Shown here in pieces: positions 24,614 to 34,454 of a stretch of 64,000 nt of DNA. Numbering within the stretch: position 1 is the first letter of the stretch; every line of letters starts with the position of its first letter. Made by a program: the position numbers and the translations under genes. Under the pieces are notes generated by a model. That model was not told the origin of the DNA, did no database searches, and worked only from the letters and a program-made list of their open reading frames with translations. The DNA comes from Diphasiastrum complanatum (Eukaryota > Streptophyta > Lycopodiopsida > Lycopodiales > Lycopodiaceae). The stretch lies in contig MU832571.1 in NCBI GenBank assembly GCA_029204225.1, positions 1 to 64,000 of the forward strand, written 5' to 3'.

Positions 24614-27600
24614 TCACACTCCCTCTTCAACATTGGATGCTAGTTTCAACATAGTCTTTGAGCACATTCCAAGATTAGATCTATGCATTAAATATAGGTC
24701 CTTTCCCAATGGTTTGGTGAAGATATCAGCCACACACTCCTTTGAAGAGACATGTTGAAGCTCCACCTCTTTGGCAATGACTTGATCTCTCACAAAATGG
24801 TGAGCAATCTCAATGTGCTTGCTCCTTGCATGAAAAACAGGATTGCTTGCCAAGCTTTGGGCTGAAAGGTTATCACAAAGTATGATTGGAGTCTTCTCTG
24901 GTTCCAGCAAGTGAAGATCCAATAACATCCTCTTGATCCAAAGAATCTCCTTGGTGCATGTTGTTAATGCCTTGTACTCGGCTTCGGTGGAAGATAGAGA
25001 GATAGTTGGTTGCTTCTTTGATAGCCATGAGACCACTCCATCTCCAAGATAGATTGCAAAGGCACTTGTTGACTTCCTATCCATTTGATCACCTGCAAAA
25101 TCTGAATCTGAAAATCCACAAAGGTTAGGTGTAGTACCTCCATACAAGATGCCAAAATCTCTAGATCCCGAGATGTATCTAAGTACTCTCTTTCCTAGCT
25201 TCCAATGAGCCTCACTAGGATCTTGCATAAATTGACTTAGTTTACCAACCACAAAGCTTAGATCAGGTCTTGTGATGGTTAACCATATAAGAGATCCTAT
25301 TAGCTTTCTATAGAGAGTAATGTCCTTGAAGGATCTTTCATTACTTCTTGTAGTTAGCTTTACATTTGATTCCATAGGAGTAGAAACAACTTTACAATCT
25401 TCCATATGAAACCTTTTTAGAATAGAGTTAACATACTTTTCTTGACATATGAATGTAGATTTAGAAGTTCTAATAATCTCTATTCCTAAGATATAATGAA
25501 GTTTACCAAGATCTTGAATTTCAAACTCTCTTTTGAGTGCCATCTTGATTTCATCTATATCTAGATTGTTACCACCACTTAAGATAATGTCATCAACATA
25601 GATCAAAAGTAAAGTGATATCATTTTCATTCAATCTAAAGTAGAGAGAATGATCATACTCACTCATAACAAAGTTTTGAGAAAGTAAGAAGGAATTGAGC
25701 TTAGCATACCAACTCCTTGGTGCTTGCTTTAGCCCATACAAACTCTTTTGGAGATAGCACACATGATTAGGCTCATCATGTGAAACATAGCCCTCGGGTT
25801 GCTCCATGTAAATATCTTCTTCAAGATCACCATTCAAGAAGGCATTAGTAACATCCATTTGCCACATATCCCAATCATAAAGAGTTGCAAGAGAGATTAG
25901 GATTCGAATAGTTACCATCTTTGCCACGGGTGCAAAGGTCTCATCATAGTCAATACCATATTCTTGAGCATACCCCTTTGCCACCAACCTTGCCTTGTAC
26001 TTGTTGATTGATCCATCTTGATTTGTCTTGATCTTGAAGATCCACTTACAACCAATTGCCTTCTTTTCCTTTGGAAGCTTTACCAACCTCCATGTGTTGC
26101 TTTTGATGAGTGCTTGATGCTCATGATCCATGGCTTGGATCCATTCCTTCTTTTGAATTGCTTCACCTACACAAGTTGGTTCATCAAAAGAGGTAAGAAA
26201 AGCAAAGTTAGAGTTGTCCACCACTTGCTTTCCTTTTTCATCATAGGTTAGCCTTGATGGCTTAGCCCTTTGCCTTTGAGTCTTCCTTGAAGTTTGCTTT
26301 GGAGTGGCATCTCCATCTTCATCCAAGACATCTTGCACATCATGATGATTAGTAGACACATCAACATCAACATCAACAACATTGGAAACATTCTCTTCAT
26401 GAAAGATGACATCCCTACTTATGACAACTTTCTTTGTAGAAGGAATGTACACTTTGTAAGCCTTGCTTACTTCACTATAGCCAACAAACACACCCTTCTT
26501 TGATGAAGGATCTTCTTTAGTTCTATCATCAAGTGTGATATTGACAAAACATGTACATCCAAAGATCCTACAATGCTTGACACTCGGCCTTCTACCATAA
26601 AGAACCTCATGAGGAGTTTTACCATCCAAGGAAGCACTTGTCCATCTATTACATAGATAGTTAGCACATGCTAAAGCTTCCCCCCAAAAAGACTTAGCAA
26701 GATTAGCATGTAGTCTCATTGCCTTGGCACATTCACAAAGGGTTCTATTCTTCCTCTCGGCCACTCCATTCTGTTGTGGAGTCCTAGGACTAGACATCTC
26801 CCTCTTAATCCCATGTGCTATACAAAAGTCTTTGAACCTATTTGAGGTGTATTCCCCTCCATTATCAGATCTTAAGCATTTGATCTTTGTATTGAATTGG
26901 TTTTCCATTTCATTCTTGAACTTGACAAATGCAGCAAACACTTCATCCTTACTTTTAAGAAGATAGATCCAAGTATACCTACTAAAGTCATCAATGAAAG
27001 TTGCATACATCTTTGCCCCACCATTGCTAGTTGTACTAGAAGAATGAATATCAGAATGCACAAGTTGAAAAGCTTCTTTAGATCTAGAAGTAGATCTAGA
27101 ATAAGCAAGTCTATGAGATTTGGACAAGGCACAATGTTCACAAACACTATTGTTTGCAACAAGACTTTTAGGGAGACCAAGAACAAGCTCTTTCTTTGCC
27201 ATTACCTCCAAAGATTTGAAGTTGGGATGGCCCAACCTCTTGTGCCAAACTTCTTGGTTTGTCAATTGCTCCCTAGCCATACATCCTTCATGATTAGAGA
27301 TCACACATGCATCAAGCTTGAAAAGTTTACCATGCCTCCTACCTTGAGCAATCAAGGATCCACATTTACTTATCAAACATGCATCTCCAATGAACTCCAC
27401 ATCAAGTCCTTTGTCAATCATTTGACTTACACTAAGCAAATTCTTAGTGATTGAAGGAATGTACAAAACATTTTCAAGATTTGCTTTCCTATTTGTTGAA
27501 AGGGAAATAGGAATAGTGCCTATGCCTTTGATGTCACATTGACCATCATTTGCAGTGTAGATGATGTTACCTTCTCCCTCATAAGACAATAAGGATGTAA

Positions 27601-28567
27601 AGTATTCCTTATGTCTTGTCATGTGAGATGAGGCTCCACTATCAATCCACCAAGGATCATTATCATCTATGTTGGCTAACAAACTTGAAGTCATAACAAG
27701 TGATTCACATGTGTTATGTTCTTCCTCATCTATTGTAAGATTTCCTTGCCTCTCTCCTTGCTCTCTTTTCTTCTTATAACATTCATTTGCAAAATGACCT
27801 TTTATCCCACAATAAAAGCACTTGAACTTTGACTTATTGTTCTTAGTAGAAGAGGAAGAGGAAGAGTGATCATCATGATCAAAGTTACCACCTTTGGACC
27901 ATTTCCCTTTGCCTTTACCTTTGCCCTTGAATTTGCCTTTTGTGAAGAAAGCCTCTTCACCTCCACCTTGCAAGGATGCACCATCAAGCTTTGATTGCAA
28001 CCTATGTTCTTCAGCCAATAAGATTTCTTGCAAGTCAACCACACTTGGCAAGACTCTTTGAATGGCAAAACTTTGCACAAGGTTAGCATGTTCATTTAGC
28101 AAACCATTCAACATAACTTGGACTATTTCACCATCTTTTATGTTCTCATCAATGCATGCTAAATCATCACTTAGGGACTTAACTCTCAAGATAAATGCAT
28201 GAGCACTTTCACCCTCTCTTTGCCTACTAGAAAATATTTGTCTCCTTAGGGTCAATACCCTAGATGTGGACTTTGATTCAAAGAGCTTCTTTAAGGCATT
28301 CCATGCCTCACTTGCACTTTGACACTTTCCAACTTCCTTGAGAAGTTCATTTGTAACATTCATTTTAATGATATGAAGAGCCCTTTTGGCCTTCTTATCA
28401 AACCTTTGTTGCTCTTGAAGTGTGAGAGGTCTCTCTTCAATTTCTGCAACTATGTCCATGAGTTCATTCAACTCAAGTAAGGACTCCATCCTCACTTTCC
28501 AAGTAGAGTAGTTTGATGAACTCAACCTTTCACTAGACTCTAGCATGATCCCACCATTGGAAGCCAT
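24614..28567 (-). CDS. Copia-C gag-pol polyprotein, intact
   Basis: 1317 residues, start MASNGG at 28567, no internal stop. Gag (UBN2 type) about 1-230; a Lys/Gly-rich stretch 208-226; CCHC knuckle C250-C253-H258-C263; aspartic protease D309-S-G-A; GAG-pre-integrase H442/H447 with C476/C479; integrase catalytic D506, D568 and E604, all present with the DD35E spacing; reverse transcriptase about 825-1070 with YVDD at 990-993; RNase H about 1140-1290 with the expected acidic residues (DSDFAGD, STEAEY, LCDN). The domain order protease-integrase-RT-RNase H defines Ty1/copia. Gag and pol are one frame, as usual for plant copia. The stop overlaps the 3' LTR. Every catalytic motif I checked is intact, so the element may be autonomous. 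Confidence 0.97.
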   Translation of the reverse strand: MASNGGIMLESSERLSSSNYSTWKVRMESLLELNELMDIVAEIEERPLTLQEQQRFDKKAKRALHIIKMNVTNELLKEVGKCQSASEAWNALKKLFESKSTSRVLTLRRQIFSSRQREGESAHAFILRVKSLSDDLACIDENIKDGEIVQVMLNGLLNEHANLVQSFAIQRVLPSVVDLQEILLAEEHRLQSKLDGASLQGGGEEAFFTKGKFKGKGKGKGKWSKGGNFDHDDHSSSSSSTKNNKSKFKCFYCGIKGHFANECYKKKREQGERQGNLTIDEEEHNTCESLVMTSSLLANIDDNDPWWIDSGASSHMTRHKEYFTSLLSYEGEGNIIYTANDGQCDIKGIGTIPISLSTNRKANLENVLYIPSITKNLLSVSQMIDKGLDVEFIGDACLISKCGSLIAQGRRHGKLFKLDACVISNHEGCMAREQLTNQEVWHKRLGHPNFKSLEVMAKKELVLGLPKSLVANNSVCEHCALSKSHRLAYSRSTSRSKEAFQLVHSDIHSSSTTSNGGAKMYATFIDDFSRYTWIYLLKSKDEVFAAFVKFKNEMENQFNTKIKCLRSDNGGEYTSNRFKDFCIAHGIKREMSSPRTPQQNGVAERKNRTLCECAKAMRLHANLAKSFWGEALACANYLCNRWTSASLDGKTPHEVLYGRRPSVKHCRIFGCTCFVNITLDDRTKEDPSSKKGVFVGYSEVSKAYKVYIPSTKKVVISRDVIFHEENVSNVVDVDVDVSTNHHDVQDVLDEDGDATPKQTSRKTQRQRAKPSRLTYDEKGKQVVDNSNFAFLTSFDEPTCVGEAIQKKEWIQAMDHEHQALIKSNTWRLVKLPKEKKAIGCKWIFKIKTNQDGSINKYKARLVAKGYAQEYGIDYDETFAPVAKMVTIRILISLATLYDWDMWQMDVTNAFLNGDLEEDIYMEQPEGYVSHDEPNHVCYLQKSLYGLKQAPRSWYAKLNSFLLSQNFVMSEYDHSLYFRLNENDITLLLIYVDDIILSGGNNLDIDEIKMALKREFEIQDLGKLHYILGIEIIRTSKSTFICQEKYVNSILKRFHMEDCKVVSTPMESNVKLTTRSNERSFKDITLYRKLIGSLIWLTITRPDLSFVVGKLSQFMQDPSEAHWKLGKRVLRYISGSRDFGILYGGTTPNLCGFSDSDFAGDQMDRKSTSAFAIYLGDGVVSWLSKKQPTISLSSTEAEYKALTTCTKEILWIKRMLLDLHLLEPEKTPIILCDNLSAQSLASNPVFHARSKHIEIAHHFVRDQVIAKEVELQHVSSKECVADIFTKPLGKDLYLMHRSNLGMCSKTMLKLASNVEEGV
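24619..24628 (-). other. Polypurine tract of Copia-C
   Basis: GAAGAGGGAG on the minus strand, immediately before the 3' LTR TG; plus-strand primer site, lying within the last codons of pol. Confidence 0.85.
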
Positions 28568-29727
28568 GATTCTAATGTTTCTTCAACTTTTAGGTTCTGT
28601 CCTAAAGCACTTAGCACTCACTTTTCTCTCAACAAATGATAGATAAAGAGATCTATGAAGATTTAGGACCCTAAAACACTTCTATCTTGAACCTAGATGG
28701 TTTCCAAGCATAGAAAGGAAGATTGAAACACATGCAACACTTTGCACACACTAAGAATGGATTACAAAATCAAACCAACCTGAACACACTCTTGCTTAAG
28801 CTCTCAAACTTTCCAGCAAGTGACCAAATCAAGTTATGGTGTGAAGAGTTACTTGCATTCTTAGAAAATACCCAAAACTAGGATGCCAAGATTACCTAGT
28901 AATGAACAAACTTGATCAACATATGATCAACACACTAAGATATTGATTCAACCTGTAAAACCACATGTAAACCACACTTCTAAAAGTTTATAAACTCCAG
29001 CAAGTGATAAATACAAGATTTAGAGGTGAATGAATGAGCACACTTAGTGAATCACAAGACTAGCTTCACTATCTTGTCAAATCTTGGTGTTTAGATGTAG
29101 ATCTAAGATCACTTCACATGAGAATGTTCCTCAACCTGTTAAGAACCTGAAAACACACTTGCATAATGGTTAACACCTTCCAGCAAATGCTCCAATCAAA
29201 TTACATAAGGAGAGTTACTTACATGCTCAACAAAGTACACCAAAATTTATGCCAAAATTGATGACAATCTTTACAATATGCTCTTCACAATGGAGCTTAC
29301 AATATGTTCACCCAAAAAAGGGGATCTTTCATCCAAATGGGAGCTTTGCTCAGCCTTTAGGAGAATTACAACTCACTCAAAAGAGCATTTGTCATCCACT
29401 TAAGGAGAAGTTTCATCCACTTAAGGAGAGTGTTCATCCAAGAATGGAGATTGTCAACAATAGGATTGAAAAGAACATTGTTAGTATTGAATATGCACAA
29501 GCCTCACAATCACAAATGATTAGGTGTTATGATCTGATCCAAAATAGTTTCTTTTCAGCCTCTGATCTTCAATAGACCTGAAATATGCTTTTGATCCACA
29601 AGTTCAACTCACAAAACAAAGGTTAGTAAGATTTGATCAACAAAGCAATGCAAAATCATGCTAGAACTTGATCAAACATCCAAATATCACCAAAAATGGA
29701 ATACTTACTGTAAATAGAAGCCAACCA
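28568..29727 (-). other. Long untranslated leader of Copia-C
   Basis: About 1.16 kb between the primer site and the gag ATG. It is AT-rich, without a believable minus-strand ORF. A plus-strand ORF of 108 codons at 29249-29575 arises from a local repeat of CATCC-A-CTTAAGGAGA units and is not called as a gene. The packaging signal would be expected here. Confidence 0.75.
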
Positions 29728-29739
29728 GCTCTGATACCA
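29728..29739 (-). other. Primer binding site of Copia-C
   Basis: TGGTATCAGAGC on the minus strand, directly abutting the 5' LTR. Confidence 0.95.
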
Positions 29740-30394
29740 TGTGAAAAATACAGATCCTAAGTGGATCTAAACTCCAAGATCATTGGCTTGAATGCTTGCA
29801 CTCCAAACTACATAAGCTAGGAATTGGCAACACATTCTATGCTACCTAGAATGCAAAGAACTTGATCAAAAAGCATTTATCACAAATGGAAACTTCCATA
29901 AACATCAAGTGCGGCCCAAAATAACATTATACAGTCCATAATACATCAGCCTACCACTTTTGGAAAGCACCTAAGATCATACACAATAGCTTGAAGACAA
30001 TACACACAACAATGCTCTCAATGGAGGAAGAAACAATGACAATGATCTATTGATCTCAATGAAGCATACAAAAGGTTTCTCCAATCTGTTTTCCACGACT
30101 TCCCTACTATTTATGGATGAGGAAGATGACTCTCTCTCCTCTCTCTAGAAGGTACTTGACCCTAGATATTCCCTATATAGGAAAAATAGCTAAAAATGGC
30201 TTATATGACCAAAATACATCAAAATGGTCTCATTTTGAAGGGTATGAAGTTTGACACTTCATCATACTGAAAAAATACAGTAAATAAAAACATTGTGGCC
30301 TGGTTCACACGTGTGAAACTCCAGAACCAAAACTATTTACAATTTTAGCCAATTTAGGCCTCAAACTAGCTAGGAAATGTTGACAATTTTCACA
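29740..30394 (-). repeat. Copia-C 5' LTR
   Basis: 655 bp, under 1% different from 23965-24618, with the TATA and G-box palindrome at matching positions. Confidence 0.96.
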
Positions 30395-30790
30395 AAGGAC
30401 ATACCTGTAGAACCTCTAGCTACGGATGTACCAGCACCACCAACAAGCTCACCATTGAGAACAGATCTTAACAACTATCTACACCATCATGAGATACTTT
30501 TTCAAATGGGAGAGCCTAAGGTTCCACAAACGAAAGTGCTCACAAGTCCACTGACTAGCCGTATGAACTTATCCCTTGGAGAGTTCCTACGGATTGCACC
30601 TCAAGCAAAGGGCATCCTTGCAGATTGGATCAAATCAGAACTAGAGCAAATTACAAAAGATCCCTTCTATTGTGCGGGTTATGAAGGAACCACCAACGTC
30701 CTACAACTTGGAGCATGTGGGAGAGTGAACAAGACAACATCACCCTGCCAATCAAGCACAAGAGATACGAGGACGAAGTTGAGGGGGTAG
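30395..30790 (+). pseudogene. Ty3/gypsy gag, C-terminal tail
   Basis: Continues the gag interrupted by Copia-C. It reads IPVEPLATDVPAPP, a Pro/Thr/Ser-rich linker, then LGEFLRIAPQAKGILADWIKS up to a stop at 30790. The frame is open for this stretch. Family assignment rests on its link to 21844-23964. Confidence 0.55.
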
Positions 30791-32164
30791 ATGGAGGATC
30801 ATGAGTCACAGTTAGTGAGAGGGCTGCATATGTATATTCTAGGAGTTTTTATTTAATGTACAATTTGTAAATGGATAAAAGGGCATATGAAATGAGAGAA
30901 GCAATATTTACATAATTTTAAGTATGGTATGGTCTGGTTATTGGATTAGTGGAGCAAAGCATATTATTTGTTTTGACTTCCTCCAAATAATGAGAATAGT
31001 TAGCCTCCCAATCTGTGTAGATTTCCCACAGATCAAGGAATAATAGCTGATGGAAAACTCAAGAAGGAACTAATTTAAGACTAGAGACAACTTCTTTAAC
31101 ATCAAAAATGTTAATTGAATCTAACTTATTCAGATACTCATCCAGGGCTAGAAAAATATTGTTTTCAAATGTTTGAGGTATTCTAATATATATACAAGGA
31201 TCATGCGACAACATAAATATAGTTAGCTTGCACATTGAACTTATTTTGAACAATGGCAGGAGCAAGGATTCCTTTTTGGTACACTGTTAGTTTGGCCCAA
31301 AAAGAATTTAGGTTAGAAAAAGTCCAAGGGCTTTCCCATTGTTCTTTTGTATAGCAACAAGTTTAGGTAAAAGAAGGTAATCCATTCTCCACTTGAGTTC
31401 TGGACTACAAAGAGGTGGAAGAAAAACTATTAGTTCTTGCTGGAATGTCTGAAATTCTGACTTTAGTAGTGAATACACTACCTTGTTCTTCTTTGCAACA
31501 GCTCCACTATGCGACGCCTCAACTTGCTGTGAAATAATGTCTAGCATAGTTGGTTGATCTGCAGTTGTGACACTGACTGTTTGTATCTTTGCAGCATCCT
31601 CGGGTTCAGTCTACGGTTCTCCATTCAAGGCTCTCAGCAGAGATCCCATATTCATATTCGAAATGGTGTACTCTTGCTCCGGTAAGAATATAGAAGCAAG
31701 AGCAAAGCGAACAAAGCTTTTGAGATTGGGATCTCTGATGTAAGAGAGTTTATATCCTCGTTTCTCAAGATAAGCTTCTTCTTGGAAAACTCCGCTCGAT
31801 GATGTCTGACTTTATAACAGGCATACTGCCGTCCATAGGCAAACCTAAAGGCACGACAATAAAATCCTTCTGTAATAATAATTTCTCGATTGCGGACAGT
31901 GGTGGAAATATGTCCTTCTGTTTCACTCAAATTGTGGATCAGCTCATGGCACAAGTCCGGCTCTAACTGACGAGTTTTGCAAATTCTGCAAATACAAATC
32001 TCTAGATTTTCTATATGCTTCTAATCGTTGTGCATGCTCTAAACATTTCTACTCAATAGTTGTTCGAGAGTATGTTCTTGGCATGCATTACATGAGAAAG
32101 ATTTGTTGTACGTAATACACTTAAAAGTATTGCAAAAGATGAAATTCATCTCTCCGGCAATGGC
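30791..32164 (-). other. Degenerate minus-strand coding-like region
   Basis: Three minus-strand ORF pieces (31652-31954, 31308-31547, 31059-31265) look like one decayed protein-coding stretch. The residues are non-repetitive, for example YCRAFRFAYGRQYACYK and LTSEIPISKALFALLLLLY. I do not recognise them. They may be an extra ORF of a retroelement or a decayed host gene. The remainder (30791-31058 and 31955-32164) shows nothing. Confidence 0.3.
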
Positions 32165-32690
32165 ACCAAATTATGTGGTGGCCTAGTCATTATAGATTTC
32201 CACAACATCAATGAATTAAGTGTTCATTCGCTGTCAAAGGTTCGAAATTTCGTTGAATCCGAAAAGTGCCAAATCTGGGTTACCCATGGTAAGGTTTGGG
32301 CCATATCATTTTTCAAAATGGTATAGCCACTGATCCCGAAAAGATCAGAGTGATTCTATAAATACCCCTACTAGATACAGTGAAGAAAATTTATGTCTTT
32401 CTAGGCCACACGGGTTAATATCATATTTTTATAATACACTATGCGAGCATGATCATCATCTTAGGACTAAGGATATTCATGATGGTGATAAAGTTTTACT
32501 CTACACATCTTCCAAGGTCCATCCTAGGAAATTGAAATTCCATAGCCGAGGTCCTTGCATTGTCAAGAAATTTTTTACAAATGGTGCAGTGCAGTTAGAG
32601 ACATTAGAAGGCCTACCCCTCGACACATTAGTCAATGGAAGCCGACTACGGAGGTACTACGAGGATACCTTTACGGTTGATCCTATGTAA
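32165..32690 (+). pseudogene. Ty3/gypsy pol remnant, reverse-transcriptase and integrase tail
   Basis: Two conserved gypsy blocks are fused by deletion. About 32330-32415 reads PEKIRVI ... TVKKIYVFLGHTG, the segment after the RT active site. About 32445-32690 reads DIHDGDKVLLYTS, KLKFHSRGPCIV and NGSRLRRYYE, the integrase C-terminal region. An upstream piece near 32180 may be earlier RT. Same strand as the gag at 21844, so probably the far end of the same element. Confidence 0.7.
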
Positions 32691-32875
32691 AATGTACTTT
32701 TGGGTTATTTTACCTTCCATATTTTTCAAATTTCTTCTATTTTTTGTTTGATTCATCATCTTCTATATATTGCTCAAGATTACTCCTTTTTCTATGTAAA
32801 TACCTACCCAAGTTTTTTCCAAAAGGCCATAGATTTTACACTTGAACAAAATCCAAAAAAGTACTCTAAGTTTTT

Positions 32876-33680
32876 GCATCCGACGATTGCATCCAACAAG
32901 ATGCATCCGACGATTTGCATTCAATGAATTCCATCCGCAAGTTTTTTCATCTGACGAGTTTTCATCCGACAAGTTTGCATCGATTTTGCATCCGATGATT
33001 GCATCCGACAAGATGCATCCAATGATTTGCATCCGATGAATTCCATCTGCAAGTTTTTTCATTCGACGAGTTTGCATCCGATGATTTGCAACCGATAGTT
33101 TTTGTGTCCGACAAGTTTTCATCCGACAAAATTCCATCTGACACCTGACCTAAAATTTTTCATATAAATATGTCGGGCGCCCACTTCATTTTTACTTCAC
33201 ACAATTTTCGGATGAGTTCATGACCAATTGGCAAATTTCTAGCGATCTTTCTATTCTTTGATCGGATTTAGCCGATTTCTCTTGAAAACTGACCACTATC
33301 CATCCTTCTATCATTTGATCCATCCTCCATCATCTCAACACACATATTTATCTACATAGTTGAAAACGCTACCAAATATCAGCCTTATAATGTTTCACTT
33401 TTTCACTCTTTTTATTTTGTGTAGTTTCTTATCAGATTACATAAACTTTCTTTTTACCAACTCTTGCATCAGTGCACACAATCTACATCCAACTTTGCGT
33501 TTTCCTTTTTGCGGCCAACAAGTGCACTACTTTTGCATCCGACGATTTGCATTTCCAATAGATCTGATACTACACATCTATTTCAATCCGACAACTTTAC
33601 ATCCACCATTTGCATCCGATAGATTTGCATCCGACAGATTTTGCATCTGCCATTCTTATCGACATTTCCATCCGACACCA
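32876..33680. repeat. Minisatellite-like clusters of GCATCCGACGA units
   Basis: Short degenerate units (GCATCCGACGATTT, CATCCGACAAG, CATCTGACGAG) are packed at 32876-33145 and again at 33534-33675. Within the first cluster a unit of about 110 bp is duplicated (near 32878 and 32988). Spacing is irregular and units diverge, unlike a CRISPR. A TATA-like motif lies between the clusters, so this may be the LTR of a gypsy element. Confidence 0.8.
33163..33170 (+). promoter_or_regulatory. TATA-like motif between the minisatellite clusters
   Basis: TATAAATA in a non-coding stretch, about 550 bp before the gag-like reading at 33721. Candidate LTR promoter; no transcript evidence. Confidence 0.35.
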
Positions 33681-33720
33681 CTACAACGAAAACCCAAAAA
33701 ATCAAAAAAAAATTCAAAAA

Positions 33721-34400
33721 TGGCCAAATCAAATTTAGACCACAGTGAAGGGGTACCAGAAATGCCACAGTCTTTGAAACTCGTTCTGTGTGAAGATGAC
33801 ACAATGCTTCAGTGGTACACATGCCAAGATGCTCTTCAAGCAGCTAGAATTTACTATTCCTAAGTGGAAGGGGCATCAAAGCCTAAACCTCATGTACCAG
33901 GCTTGTGAAAATTTTGATGAGAAATAGTTGACGTTCTGTATTGATCTATGAAATTCTCAAATATATGTCTATTTGGCTAGCAGCAACGTTACATCCTTTG
34001 GCTTCCCAAGTAGCCATAAGGAGAAGCCAGTGAAGTTGACAAATATGCTGCAGTAGTTGTATGCCAAGTTCCTTGACACCTTAGTCGACAAGTGAAAGAA
34101 TAAGGATGGCATCCTCCTCGAAGCCATTAAATGCAAGGAATTGGAAGTTGCCTGTGCATACCTCACCAAGTACACCTACACATGAAAGGCACATCTGTTG
34201 AGAATCCCTCTCCAAATTTTTTCCATGCTGGAAAAATCCTATGAAGGCCAGCAAAACATGTATAATTGGGTCGGGATCATCTCCAGACAGATCAATGCCT
34301 TACTAAAAAGAGCCCCAATCACATCCTTGGGCTATATATTTTTTGATCTGGCTAGTAGTCATTCCACAATTGACTTAAAGCCTATCTTGACTCCATGAGA
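33721..34400 (+). pseudogene. Unrecognised gag-like reading frame, many stops
   Basis: Starts MAKSNLDHSEGVPEM and continues across frames and at least six stops with non-repetitive, protein-like sequence: LTNMLQ-LYAKFLDTLVDK, KELEVACAYLTKYTYT, LRIPLQIFSMLEKSYEGQQNM, ITSLGYIFFDLASSHS. Several stops are TGA or TAG where Trp or Gln would fit. I do not recognise the family. Position after an LTR-like region and before Copia-D pol suggests a retroelement gag or extra ORF. It stops matching anything near 34440, where Copia-D begins. Confidence 0.35.
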
Positions 34401-34454
34401 TGCTGCTGCAAGCCGCGATTATCAACCTTCCACAGCTTCTTCGTCATACGCCTA

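Larger units (their letters stand above)
23965..24618 (-). repeat. Copia-C 3' LTR
   Basis: 654 bp, ends TGTGAAAA and TTTTCACA. The polyprotein stop codon lies a few bases inside this LTR. Confidence 0.96.
23965..30394 (-). mobile_element. Copia-C, complete and recently inserted Ty1/copia element
   Basis: 6430 bp. LTRs at 23965-24618 and 29740-30394 differ by about four substitutions and one indel (under 1%). It has a perfect target duplication AAGGA (23960-23964 and 30395-30399), a primer site (29728-29739), a polypurine tract (24619-24628) and an uninterrupted polyprotein. It sits inside an old gypsy gag. All parts needed for an autonomous element are visible; transcription and activity are not shown. 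Confidence 0.97.

Noticed and set aside
26897-27454. Plus-strand frame of 185 codons inside Copia-C
   Set aside because: It is antisense to the intact polyprotein (integrase region) and shows no domain.
29249-29575. 108-codon plus ORF in the Copia-C leader
   Set aside because: Antisense to the element and produced by a local CATCCACTTAAGGAGA-type repeat.
32876-33145. Short repeated units suggested a CRISPR array
   Set aside because: Units are degenerate, spacing is irregular, there are no unique spacers of constant length, and the context is a plant nuclear retroelement.
33672-33690. CACTACAACGAAAACCC looked like a CACTA terminal repeat
   Set aside because: No inverted partner with TAGTG was found at a sensible distance, and the transposase lies over 13 kb away with other elements between.
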